Assembly: GCA_944389545.1 (NCBI GenBank)
Contig: CALXMT010000008.1
Coordinates: 1-64,000 of the forward strand
Origin: an uncultured Kiritimatiellota bacterium
GTDB taxonomy: Bacteria; Verrucomicrobiota; Kiritimatiellia; RFP12; DVOR01
Direction: 5' to 3'
DNA length: 64,000 nucleotides
A program made the translations under genes and the position numbers. Below are positions 9,090 through 16,971 of the stretch, in pieces. The notes beneath the pieces are model-generated. The model searched no databases. It worked only from the letters and a program-made list of their open reading frames with translations, and was not told the DNA's origin. The first letter of the stretch is position 1; every line of letters starts with the position of its first letter.

Positions 9090-9212
9090 GCGGGAAAATT
9101 GGGACCGCAAAGACGCCATTGTGAGCGCGAACCGCTTCGGGCTCCATCGGTCGCTCTACGGCTTCGCCGCTGACCGCGACCGCCGCCCTCCGTTTCGCGC
9201 TTTCTCGGCTTA
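9090..9212 (-). repeat. About 120-bp dispersed repeat module (family A)
   Basis: A module recurring at 12657-12779, 26206-26312, 41678-41770, 43088-43212, 51386-51460 and 63648-63757, in both orientations. On its reference strand it reads roughly from GCGCGAAACGGAGGGCGG through a variable hairpin to GCGTCTTTGCGG. The hairpin is GCGGCGAAGCCGC in some copies and GCGGGC/GCCCGC in others. Confidence 0.8.
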
Positions 9213-9452
9213 AGAAAAGCAAGGGTGTGGGGCAGAGCTCCACCACGAATACCAAAGCTAATCAGCCAAGCTTCCACTTCCCCCTTTGAGCGCCCCTTCA
9301 GGGGCGCGATAGCGTGGAAATCCCAAGGGCGGCGTGACCGGCGGGAGCGATGGAGCCCGTAGGGTTTCCACGCCAAACCGTCTTCGCGGAAAAACTTCCC
9401 CGGATAGTATTGCCGAACAGTATAAGTGACGATACGGCAAGTCGGCTTTTGC

Positions 9453-9458
9453 TATACT
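9453..9458 (+). promoter_or_regulatory. -10 box for RNA leader, copy 1
   Basis: TTTTGC followed by TATACT, the best match to the recurring -10 form in this window. The predicted transcript would begin around 9464, so the leader up to the ATG at 9661 is close to 200 nt. Confidence 0.6.
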
Positions 9459-9461
9459 ATT

Positions 9462-9660
9462 GGCACGCTACGGGAAAGCCGTAGTACCACCTACGCTAAG
9501 CGTAACAAGGTTGCTTTATCTGAAACCTAGGAAATTTCTGTAAGCAAGCAACGTGTTAGGCGAGGCGTGCCGTCCTATAGGCACGCTTCCCTTCGCGTGT
9601 TTGTTCACGGGCACATCCTAGGGCCTCAGATAAAGCACGCAAAGGGAGCGTGCTTTTTTC
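9462..9660 (+). promoter_or_regulatory. Structured RNA leader with terminator/antiterminator, copy 1
   Basis: Predicted stems: GGCACGC (9462-9468) with GCGTGCC (9565-9571); TACGG (9469-9473) with CCGTA (9479-9483); TACGC (9492-9496) with GCGTA (9500-9504); GTTGCTT (9510-9516) with AAGCAAC (9546-9552). GCTTTATCTGA (9513-9523) can instead pair with TCAGATAAAGC (9626-9636), extended by CCTAGG (9526-9531) with CCTAGG (9617-9622). That long-range stem uses bases needed by the terminator AAAGCACGC (9632-9640)/GCGTGCTTT (9648-9656) plus six U. A Shine-Dalgarno-like AAAGGGAG lies in the terminator loop and the ATG follows the U-tract by one base. This resembles riboswitch or processive antitermination leaders; I do not recognise the family. 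Confidence 0.7.
9632..9659 (+). terminator. Attenuator-type terminator before the 9661 ORF
   Basis: AAAGCACGC / GCGTGCTTT stem with loop AAAGGGA and a TTTTTT tract, immediately before the ATG at 9661. It is mutually exclusive with the upstream long-range stem. Confidence 0.75.
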
Positions 9661-11430
9661 ATGCCCATGACAGTAAAGATGGCGCATTTGCGCGAGCGGA
9701 TCGGGTTCTTATGGACTCGGCATCGAGAGTTTGTGGTCTACTGCTTAAACAAAACCAGTGGGATGACGCAGGATTGTCAAGGTGGCGCGTGGTTACGGGG
9801 GATGGTGTGGTGTTGTTTGCTCCCGCTTGTTTCGGGTGGTATCGCGGTTTCGGGGTTACCGTTTAAGTTGTCGCTTTTCTCGGTGGCACTGCCGATTGGT
9901 TTATTTGTGGTGTTGGCTGTGGCGTTGTGGCGAACGGGATGGCGAGGTGCCCTTGGAGCTGTGCTTTTTTTGATAGTTTCGTTCTTTTTAGCAGATGCGT
10001 TTGCGCTAGGCGGTATTGGGGATGACTGGCTTTATCGTTTTCCGCAGGTTTTCTTGTTGGAGGATGGATGGAACCCCGTACTTTATCGTATGACAGAAAG
10101 TGCGGAGGCAGTGGGATTGGATTTGGGGGATGTGCGACTTTACCATGTCTTTTTCTTGCCAGTATTCAATGCTGCATGGGCGGCCTCGGTTGATAGCGTT
10201 TTGGGGTCGTTGGGCGGGTTCGTTTGGGAAGCATTCCTGTTTCTTCCATTGGTGGCACTGTTGGCTGTTCGAGTTGGCAGATTGATTGCTCCTTCGTGGC
10301 GATGGATGGGGATCCTCTTGTTCTTGGCGAGTTTCGCGGCGTGCTATCGGGGCAACTTCATTTGGAGCCCTACAGATGCTTTGGGCGCGTTTGTGTATGT
10401 GGCGCTTGTCTTTGCGCTTGTTTTGTCATTGCGTGGGCAGAGTCAGTACTTCTGGATGTCGGTGTGCACGGTGTTTCTGCTGTGCACGAAGCCTAACCAT
10501 GCTAGCTATTGTGTGCTTATCTGGGGTGCACTGATGATTGGGCTCTTTGTATCTCGGCGATGGGAGGAAATGAGGCGGGTGTTTTTGCTTCTTTTCCCTT
10601 GGTTGGCGATTGTGGTGTTATGGTTGAACTTTCATCCCTATCTTACCGGTTGGGTCTGCCAAGGGAGTCCGCTTTATCCTTTCCATTCGTTTACGTTGGA
10701 TGTGAGCCAGACCAATATCCTTTCTGATTTAGGGACCGCACCGGAGGGGGCAGTGCCTTCACTGAGTGCGCTAGTGAAGTCGCCCATTCTGGTGTTTGCG
10801 GCCTTCCCGTTTGTGATGACAGGGCTTTTATGGAAGATTCGTCATCCAGTATGGCCGTTGGTGGGATGGTTACTCTTTATTTGCGCGGTACTCACGCCAA
10901 GCCGTTGCTACAACTATAGTCGCTATTATCTTTGGCTGCCCATTCTGCCAGTGTTGCTTGGATGTATGCTGTTAGAGGGACGGTTACGGCTGACGCGGTG
11001 GCTCGGCGTGGCGGTTTTGTTGTGTGTGACGGTCGCCTTGGGCGGTCTTGTGGCGTTGCGCACCATCACGTTCGGGACCTTCTCATTTGACCTTTACAAG
11101 GTCACCCAAGCACAAGTGACAGTAAAGACTTGGCCTACTAGTCCAGACTGGTTCCCGGAAGTTTATCCACCCAATGGAACAGCGTACACGGTCGACATCC
11201 TTCTTCGCCAACGCGCTGGCAATCCCATCGAACACATAGAGAAGAAAGGTCCGAGCGATATCGCTTTCCCCGATCGACCTATTGCGGTTACGCGTGAGGA
11301 CGCGGAACGTCTAGGTTTGGATGGCCCAAGTTGCGGTACGAACACCCCTTCCCTGCGCGCGACCTTACGCTTCCCCATAATGCTGGTCCAGACCATCTTC
11401 CGGAATCGTCAGAAGGAAAACAGAAAATGA
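9661..11430 (+). CDS. Polytopic membrane protein with GtrA-like N-terminus (chimera)
   Basis: A 589-residue ORF. Residues 1 to about 40 match the GtrA-family protein at 13228 (shared MPMTVKMAHL and REFVVYCL) but the GtrA fold stops there. The rest is an unrelated hydrophobic protein with about 10-12 membrane segments and a soluble C-terminal tail from about residue 475. It resembles membrane glycosyltransferase or polymerase-like proteins of surface-polysaccharide loci, but I recognise no family. GC is visibly lower than in the neighbours, with many T- and G-ending codons, suggesting transfer. An internal ATG at 9802 preceded by GGGGG could be the original start. Transcription would come from the leader promoter at 9453. 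Confidence 0.6.
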   Translation: MPMTVKMAHLRERIGFLWTRHREFVVYCLNKTSGMTQDCQGGAWLRGMVWCCLLPLVSGGIAVSGLPFKLSLFSVALPIGLFVVLAVALWRTGWRGALGAVLFLIVSFFLADAFALGGIGDDWLYRFPQVFLLEDGWNPVLYRMTESAEAVGLDLGDVRLYHVFFLPVFNAAWAASVDSVLGSLGGFVWEAFLFLPLVALLAVRVGRLIAPSWRWMGILLFLASFAACYRGNFIWSPTDALGAFVYVALVFALVLSLRGQSQYFWMSVCTVFLLCTKPNHASYCVLIWGALMIGLFVSRRWEEMRRVFLLLFPWLAIVVLWLNFHPYLTGWVCQGSPLYPFHSFTLDVSQTNILSDLGTAPEGAVPSLSALVKSPILVFAAFPFVMTGLLWKIRHPVWPLVGWLLFICAVLTPSRCYNYSRYYLWLPILPVLLGCMLLEGRLRLTRWLGVAVLLCVTVALGGLVALRTITFGTFSFDLYKVTQAQVTVKTWPTSPDWFPEVYPPNGTAYTVDILLRQRAGNPIEHIEKKGPSDIAFPDRPIAVTREDAERLGLDGPSCGTNTPSLRATLRFPIMLVQTIFRNRQKENRK

Positions 11431-11478
11431 GCAAGACGTTGTTACCAGCATTGGAATATGCATAATGTTATCGCATAC

Positions 11479-12528
11479 TCAGCGAGGGACAGCGAGCTCT
11501 GGCAACAAATGAACCGCGCGAATGTGCGCATCACTCGCCGGAGCTTTACCTATCAACAGATACCGCCCATGCGTGGTGGGCAAGACTTGAACGGATAATC
11601 CGCAGGGCACAGGAGGGTCACGCCGCGCGGCCAACTCGCGTTGCACCCGCGCACGAAGCCCCGGTGGAAAGGCGTAGTCCACCTGCGCACGCCTCGCGCT
11701 CCAGTCCGTCTTATCGTCCGCCGGGAGCGGCATGACGATGGCATTGGAGGCGGGGACGGTGTAAAAGTCGCCGTTGATGGGGAGACGATTCTCCGGCACG
11801 CAGAGGGTATCACGTAGGAAAAGATTGTCGTAAAGCGCACGATTGAGGGCGATGGGCGCAACCGTACGCCCATGGTAGCCCGCGAAGGCGCGGCCATGAA
11901 GATCCCCCTGCCACCACGTGTAGAGAGCCTGATGGAAGAAGCGCGCGAAGGGACCGCACGGCACGCGTTCATGGCACGTAACGCCATCCGGTGAGGCCAA
12001 ATAGAGGTTCGTGAAGGACTCGAAATTAGCCTTGATACGTACCCCCAACGAAACCAAGACGACGGCCAATGCCGCAAGCGCTGCAAGTATTCCAACCGCC
12101 AACCAGCGCGGCGGCGTGAACTCCCGCACCACGATCGCGATGGCGAAAAGGTTGGCGCACCACAGGCTCCGCTCCCCATTGAAGCCCACCACGGAAATCA
12201 TCAGCAGACTCCCCAGCACCACCAGGAGCTCAAAGGCATTGCGCCGCAGAAAGCCCAAGCGATCCCGCATAAAAATCAAGCAAAGGGCCAGAGTCCACAC
12301 CCCCTTCGCCGCCATCCAAATCTTGAGCTGCGTCATCACGAGCGCGGAGAGGGAAAAGGCCGTCAACATCTCCGGCTTGCGCCCCGTCTGCAACCCCAAC
12401 ACCAAAAGCAACACCCCGATGCCATAGCACCCAAAGAACACCACTTTCGCCACGGTCAGCGCCCGCAAATGAGCCAATGACCACAGCCCCAACGCAAAGC
12501 ACATCGGCAGGACAAAACTCTCCTGCAC
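11479..12528 (-). pseudogene. Membrane protein, probably truncated at its N-terminus by the repeat
   Basis: A 349-residue ORF starting at a GTG, with about 6-8 hydrophobic helices (for example VAKVVFFGCYGIGVLLLVLG) and a soluble C-terminal ~190 residues. No family recognised; composition resembles membrane glycosyltransferase-like or DUF6056-type proteins. Eight bases upstream of the GTG lies the boundary of the second 722-bp repeat copy, and an in-frame TAG occurs just inside it, so the ORF has no room for a promoter or the usual N-terminus. It is convergent with the 9661 gene. Expression is doubtful. Confidence 0.5.
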
Positions 12529-12535
12529 CCATCCG

Positions 12536-12604
12536 CAAATCTACACCCACGTCACCCCCTCCCGCCTCCGCGCCGCCTTCGATGCCGCCTTCCCCCGCAA
12601 GTAA
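12536..12604 (+). pseudogene. 3' fragment of tyrosine recombinase gene
   Basis: Encodes the last 22 residues of the recombinase at 8090-9037, including the catalytic Tyr, then the same TAA. There is no start or catalytic domain; it exists only as part of repeat copy 2. Confidence 0.9.
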
Positions 12605-13019
12605 ACACGCAAGACCTCCAAGAACCGTCAGCAAGCAGACCCTTGTAGGAGTGTCTGCGGGAAAATTGGGACCGCAAAGACGCCATTGTGAGCGCGAACC
12701 GCTTCGGGCTCCATCGGTCGCTCTACGGCTTCGCCGCTGACCGCGACCGCCGCCCTCCGTTTCGCGCTTTCTCGGCTTAAGAAAAGCAAGGGTGTGGGGC
12801 AGAGCTCCACCACGAATACCAAAGCTAATCAGCCAAGCTTCCACTTCCCCCTTTGAGCGCCCCTTCAGGGGCGCGATAGCGTGGAAATCCCAAGGGCGGC
12901 GTGACCGGCGGGAGCGATGGAGCCCGTAGGGTTTCCACGCCAAACCGTCTTCGCGGAAAAACTTCCCCGGATAGTATTGCCGAACAGTATAAGTGACGAT
13001 ACGGCAAGTCGGCTTTTGC

Positions 13020-13025
13020 TATACT
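13020..13025 (+). promoter_or_regulatory. -10 box for RNA leader, copy 2
   Basis: TATACT preceded by TTTTGC, identical to 9453-9458. It should drive the leader and the gtrA/glycosyltransferase pair. Confidence 0.6.
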
Positions 13026-13028
13026 ATT

Positions 13029-13227
13029 GGCACGCTACGGGAAAGCCGTAGTACCACCTACGCTAAGCGTAACAAGGTTGCTTTATCTGAAACCTAGGAA
13101 ATTTCTGTAAGCAAGCAACGTGTTAGGCGAGGCGTGCCGTCCTATAGGCACGCTTCCCTTCGCGTGTTTGTTCACGGGCACATCCTAGGGCCTCAGATAA
13201 AGCACGCAAAGGGAGCGTGCTTTTTTC
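13029..13227 (+). promoter_or_regulatory. Structured RNA leader with terminator/antiterminator, copy 2
   Basis: Base-for-base identical to 9462-9660, with the same competing long-range stem and terminator (13199-13226) ending one base before the gtrA ATG at 13228. Here the downstream gene is an intact GtrA, so this copy is the one likely to have the ancestral arrangement. Confidence 0.7.
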
Positions 13228-13677
13228 ATGCCCATGACAGTAAAGATGGCGCATTTGTGCGAGCGGATCGAGTCTTTGTGGACTCGATATAGGGAGTTTG
13301 TGGTCTACTGCCTAATCGGGGGCAGTGGGGTGACGCTGGATTGTCTGGTCTTCGTGGGCTTGACGATGGGGCTGGGGTGGCACTATCAGCTGGCGAACGC
13401 CATCAGCGTCTCATGCGGCATCTGCAACAACTTCTTCCTCAATGCCTTTTTCAACTTCAAGCGAACGGACCGCCTGTGGTTGCGCTTCCTCTCCTTCTAT
13501 AGCGTGGGCTTGTTGGGACTGGGGGTAAGCGCGGCGTTGCTATGGCTCTTCGTTGAAGTCCTTTGTTGGAACGAGCTGATTGCCAAGCTTGTCATCATCT
13601 TTGTCGTCACAATTCTGCAATTCACGCTCAACAAATGCGTGACCTTCCGAAAGCGAGCCGCCGATGAAACCTTATGA
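13228..13677 (+). CDS. GtrA-family membrane protein
   Basis: A 149-residue protein with four hydrophobic helices typical of GtrA: FVVYCLIGGSGVTLDCLVFVGL, LANAISVSCGICNNFFLNAFFNF, a third near residues 90-110, and LVIIFVVTILQFTLNKCVTF. GtrA proteins are thought to flip polyprenyl-phosphate sugars across the inner membrane for O-antigen or wall glycosylation. The ATG at 13228 follows the leader terminator directly, so translation initiation and attenuation may be linked. It overlaps the glycosyltransferase gene by 14 bp. The first 40 residues are shared with the chimeric ORF at 9661. Confidence 0.9.
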   Translation: MPMTVKMAHLCERIESLWTRYREFVVYCLIGGSGVTLDCLVFVGLTMGLGWHYQLANAISVSCGICNNFFLNAFFNFKRTDRLWLRFLSFYSVGLLGLGVSAALLWLFVEVLCWNELIAKLVIIFVVTILQFTLNKCVTFRKRAADETL

Positions 13678-15814
13678 TCTCTCCGTCGTCATGCCGGTCT
13701 ACAACGAGGCCGAGGCGATTGGCCCCGTGTTGAAGAAGTGGATGGCGATGCTCGACACGCTCGGCATTCGCTACCGTATCCGCGCCTACAACGATGGCTC
13801 CAAGGATGCCACGGGCAAGATTCTGGCCGAGGTTGCCGACGCGAGCGGCGGACGTGTGTTGGCCGTGGATAAGCTCAACTCCGGCCATGGCCCCACGATT
13901 CTGCGAGGCTACCGCGAGGCGGCGGAGGATTCTGACTGGGTCTTCCAGATTGACTCCGACGACGAGATGGGGCCCGACTCCTTCCCTGAGCTGTGGGCCA
14001 AGCGCAACGATTACGACTTCTTGGTCGGTCGCCGCGATGGCCGCCGCCAACCCCTTGCACGCAAGGTCGTCTCCTTCGTCTCGCGCCTCTGCGTCCGCCT
14101 CTTCTATGGCAAGGGGATTTGGGACGTGAACACGCCCTATCGCTTGATGCGTGCCGAGGTTTTTGCTCCTTTTTACGCGCAGATCCCGGACGAAACCTTC
14201 GCGCCCAACGTGATTCTCTCCGGCCTCGCCGCCCGTCACCGTCTGCGCCTGTTGGAAATTCCCGTGCCGCAGCATGATCGTACCACCGGCGAAGTCTCCA
14301 TCAAAAAATGGAAGCTCCTCAAAGCCGCCGCCCGATCCTTCTGGCAAACCATCCATTTTGCGGGAATCAGCCGTAAGATGGGTTGGAGTGTCTTCATCCT
14401 TTTGGCGGCGGTATGCTTGGCGGTCAATTGCCTGACGTTGACGCGTTCACCGACGGTGTGGATGGACGAGGTATCTTATTCAGACCCTGGCATTCGATTG
14501 GCGGAAGGCCAGGGCTTTACTTCTTCCGTGTGGTATTCTCAGAACGAGAATACCTTTTTTGCGGGTAATGTCCCGATGCATCCGTTGTATATCGCGGGCT
14601 GGGTGACGCTCTTCGGTTCAGACATCTTCTCCATCCGTGCCGCCAATCTACTCTTGGCGTTGGTGGCCGCATGGTTGGCCTGTCTGTTGGGACGGAGGCT
14701 CTCGGGTTCGTTCGCATATGGGTGGCTGGCCGCGCTGATGATGTGGTGTCTGCCGGGCGTGCTCTTCTCTTATCGTTCGGCCCGTCCGGACATGGAAGTG
14801 CTTATCCTAGGCGAGCTTCTCCTTTTGGCATTGCTGAGCAAATGCTCGGTCAAGCGCATAGTGGGTGTTGGACTGGTGGCGTTGGCGATGCCCTTTGCGG
14901 GGCTTCAGGGAGCGCCGTGGTTGGCCATGCTCTTTCTTTTCGCGATTGCCCTGCGGCAACTCCTTGGGAAGTCGCTTACACTGTGCGCATGGATCAAGCT
15001 AGGCGTGATCGCGGCGATTGGCGGGGCTGTCGGAGCGGTGCTCTTGTTGGGACTTTATTGGCTGAATGATGTGCTGGACGTCTTTCTTGCCGCCACGTTG
15101 GGCATGCAAAGCATCGCGGCGTTGTCTTCACCTCTCTCGCGCGTGCTTGCCATCTTCTGGCCGCTCCCGTGGTCGGGTGTCTTTTGGACACTTTTAGCAT
15201 GTGGGGCAGTCGTGGTGTGGCAGAGTCACTCTCGTCGCTGGGGTGTTGCCGCATGGATACTTTGTGCGCTCACGCCGATAGTGTTGAACGTGCTGGGCAA
15301 ATATCCCATTTATTATCACTTCATGGGCGACTTCATGGTCGTGATGCTGCTTTGCCTGTTGCTTCCGCGGTTGCGGACGTGGCCGGTGACAATACACGGG
15401 GCTGTGGTGAGCGCTTGCCTGGTGCTGTGCTTGATTGGCTTGCCCGCGCGGACGGCAGTGGCGGTGCTCGGCTGGGAAGCGCGCAATCCGCGCCCGGTCG
15501 AGGCCTTTGTCGCTCAGCATGTCCCTGAAGGGAGCATCGTCGCCTGCACGTGGCAGGTTTGTTATGCCGTACGCGCGCGCACGCCGCATTTCTATCTCTA
15601 TACGATTGATGAACCGCCGCGCCCCGCCTCCATCTATGCCGGCAAAGAGGACTTCTGGATTGTCGAGGAGGCTTATCTAAAAGACTTCAAGACCAATCAT
15701 CCCGATCTTCTCCCCATCGCGCGCTATACGGCCTCGGGAGAATCCGTTGGGCCCACACGTTCCTTTGCCTTCACCATCTTCCGTGGGCAAGGCAACGCCT
15801 CCATGACACCTTGA
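13664..15814 (+). CDS. Bifunctional protein: GT2 polyprenyl-P sugar synthase fused to membrane glycosyltransferase
   Basis: A 716-residue fusion. Residues 1 to about 235 are a GT2 domain like dolichol-phosphate mannose synthase or GtrB (LSVVMPVYNEAEAI, YNDGSKDATG, QIDSDDEMGPDS, GKGIWDVNTPYRLM). From about 245 on there is a multi-helix GT39/ArnT-like domain with the expected acidic loop after the first helix (PTVWMDEVSYSDPGIRLAEG) and a C-terminal soluble region. The GT2 half would charge undecaprenyl phosphate, the upstream GtrA would flip it, and the C-terminal half would transfer the sugar outside. That is the gtrABC scheme compressed into two genes. The acceptor is unknown. Confidence 0.85.
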   Translation: MKPYDLSVVMPVYNEAEAIGPVLKKWMAMLDTLGIRYRIRAYNDGSKDATGKILAEVADASGGRVLAVDKLNSGHGPTILRGYREAAEDSDWVFQIDSDDEMGPDSFPELWAKRNDYDFLVGRRDGRRQPLARKVVSFVSRLCVRLFYGKGIWDVNTPYRLMRAEVFAPFYAQIPDETFAPNVILSGLAARHRLRLLEIPVPQHDRTTGEVSIKKWKLLKAAARSFWQTIHFAGISRKMGWSVFILLAAVCLAVNCLTLTRSPTVWMDEVSYSDPGIRLAEGQGFTSSVWYSQNENTFFAGNVPMHPLYIAGWVTLFGSDIFSIRAANLLLALVAAWLACLLGRRLSGSFAYGWLAALMMWCLPGVLFSYRSARPDMEVLILGELLLLALLSKCSVKRIVGVGLVALAMPFAGLQGAPWLAMLFLFAIALRQLLGKSLTLCAWIKLGVIAAIGGAVGAVLLLGLYWLNDVLDVFLAATLGMQSIAALSSPLSRVLAIFWPLPWSGVFWTLLACGAVVVWQSHSRRWGVAAWILCALTPIVLNVLGKYPIYYHFMGDFMVVMLLCLLLPRLRTWPVTIHGAVVSACLVLCLIGLPARTAVAVLGWEARNPRPVEAFVAQHVPEGSIVACTWQVCYAVRARTPHFYLYTIDEPPRPASIYAGKEDFWIVEEAYLKDFKTNHPDLLPIARYTASGESVGPTRSFAFTIFRGQGNASMTP

Positions 15815-16237
15815 TTCAGAGCCTTTGACCAGAGAAGGTATATGCCGGCGGCAATCAGTAGTTGCCGCTTGGGGTACTTACGAAGGCGGGCGTGGGCTTC
15901 GGTATGGAAGTCATTGGCGATGACTTGACGCATGAAGCGGAGGCGGCAGTGGCCTTGGGGAGGATGAGGAGAATGGGGAGGGAACAAGGCTTTTGCTCGT
16001 TCTCTTTCCGGGGGTGATTTAGACCCGAGAAGGGGGCTTCGCGGACCCTTAAGGGTTTCGACCCCGACCACTATAGTGGTTGACCTCGGACCACTATAGG
16101 GTCTCAGAAAGGGGGGTGCAGGGGCTGATTGCGGAGGCGTACGGAGAGGTGTGACGACCGCTGCGCGGGAGTGTCAGATGTGGCGTTTCACCAATGAGAA
16201 ATTTCGGAAACGCGCGGTCTAAGTCTTGTGCAGGCAC
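15815..16237. repeat. Intergenic region with a palindrome-ladder element
   Basis: No supported gene. A 115-codon minus-strand ORF (15724-16071) overlaps the end of the glycosyltransferase gene and has no recognised domain. At 16045-16103 there is a ladder of short palindromes: ACCCTTAAGGGT (16045-16056), ACCACTATAGTGGT (16067-16080) and GACCACTATAGGGTC (16089-16103), followed by TCTCAGAAAGG. Related ladders occur at 32385-32465 and 41882-41986. Confidence 0.6.
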
Positions 16238-16261
16238 AAAAAAGGCCCCGTGGCGGGGCCT
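16238..16261 (-). terminator. Terminator of the PepSY gene
   Basis: On the minus strand, AGGCCCCG-CCA-CGGGGCCT followed by TTTTTT. It lies about 35 bp after the stop of the PepSY reading frame. Confidence 0.85.
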
Positions 16262-16293
16262 GAGATTGGTTGGGAAAGGAAGTGGAGAAATGT

Positions 16294-16642
16294 TTAATCG
16301 TCGTTGTCGTCCTCCTCGTCTTCGTCCTCCTCGCGGTCATTGGGGTTTTCGGCCTCCTGTTTTTGGGCGAGGATGGTGCCGTCTGCGGCGGCGATTACGT
16401 AATCGAACTCGATGCCGTTGGCGCGCAACTCGATTTCGTAGGTCTCCACCTGGGTTGTGTCATCCTGGTCGCGTTTGACGACCAGTTTGGTGATGGCCGT
16501 GGGGGCGGCCTTCGCCTGCACGGTGGCGATGGCAATGGCACGTTCGGTGCCGATAACCGTCGCCTCCGAGCTTTGTTTGGGCCGCGCTCACGCACAGAGC
16601 GGCCATCAAGGCACCGGACAGAAACAAACCTTTCGGGTTCAT
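16294..16642 (-). pseudogene. Secreted PepSY-domain protein, frameshifted
   Basis: A good ribosome site (AAAGGAG) precedes ATG 16642, which starts a signal peptide (MNPKGLFLSGALMAALCVSAA). About 24 codons in, the frame runs out of homology; the PepSY domain continues one base shifted, reading SEATVIGTERAIAIATVQAKA, then VKRDQDDTTQVETYEIEL, FDYVIAAADGTIL and a very acidic tail (EEDEDEEDDNDD). PepSY domains are periplasmic and often inhibit peptidases or bind metals. The shift lies between the signal peptide and residue ~28, near GCCCAAACAAAG. It could be a real pseudogene or a sequencing error; terminator and RBS are intact. Confidence 0.7.
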
Positions 16643-16971
16643 GCGATCTCCTTTCTTGTGAAACCTTCCAACCTCCGTTGGAATTGCCCTTATTGTCCCA
16701 CACCGGGATTACGGCCCGTTTCCCTGTATATGACCAATTGTATCCAAGGTAATTACAACAGAGACACAACGCAGGAAGAAACCGCAGATTTAGCAGATTT
16801 TGGGCAGATTAAGGGCGTGCTAGCGCACGCAGGACTGCCAGCGTGTCTTTAGATTACAGAGGCACACAGAGGAATGCACAGAGATACACAGAGCTGGACT
16901 GCCAGCGTATTTTTAAATCACAAAGGACACGAAGGACACAAAGAGGGCGATGCCGAGAGCGAACCGAACCT
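16643..16971. repeat. Intergenic region with degenerate repeat tracts
   Basis: Upstream of the PepSY gene, with no gene seen. Contains GCAGATTTAGCAGATTTTGG-type sequence (16785-16810), a GTGCTAGCGCAC hairpin (16817-16828) and CACAAAGGACACGAAGGACAC-like tracts (16855-16945). Confidence 0.7.

Larger units (their letters stand above)
8969..9690 (+). repeat. 722-bp perfect direct repeat, copy 1
   Basis: Identical by eye to 12536-13257 (offset 3567). It contains the end of the recombinase gene, repeat modules, the promoter at 9453, the RNA leader, its terminator hairpin and the first 30 bases of the GtrA-type ORF. Left of 8969 the copies do not match; from 9691 they diverge but stay alignable to about 9779. 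Confidence 0.95.
12536..13257 (+). repeat. 722-bp perfect direct repeat, copy 2
   Basis: Second copy of 8969-9690. It starts with a 69-bp fragment of the recombinase 3' end (QIYTHVTPSR to the stop at 12604), followed by the same family-A module (12657-12779), the promoter and the leader. Recombination between the copies would delete 3567 bp including the two membrane-protein genes between them. Confidence 0.95.

Noticed and set aside
9061-9255. Small ORFs repeated at 9061-9255/12628-12822 and 9258-9440/12825-13007
   Set aside because: They are identical only because they lie in the 722-bp repeat, and they consist of dispersed repeat modules.
9462-9660. Known riboswitch classes (c-di-GMP, c-di-AMP, TPP, cobalamin)
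   Set aside because: None of the signature core sequences I remember for these classes is present; left as unidentified.
8969-13257. Integron-type cassette array
   Set aside because: No attC-like folded sites, no intI features in the recombinase (no extra IntI patch) and the repeat is 722 bp long.
15724-16071. 115-codon minus-strand ORF after the glycosyltransferase
   Set aside because: Overlaps the glycosyltransferase end, begins in the palindrome ladder and has no ribosome site or recognisable domain.
16570-16590. Programmed frameshift in the PepSY gene
   Set aside because: GCCCAAACAAAG resembles a slippery site, but the heptamer is not in the required frame relative to the signal-peptide codons.
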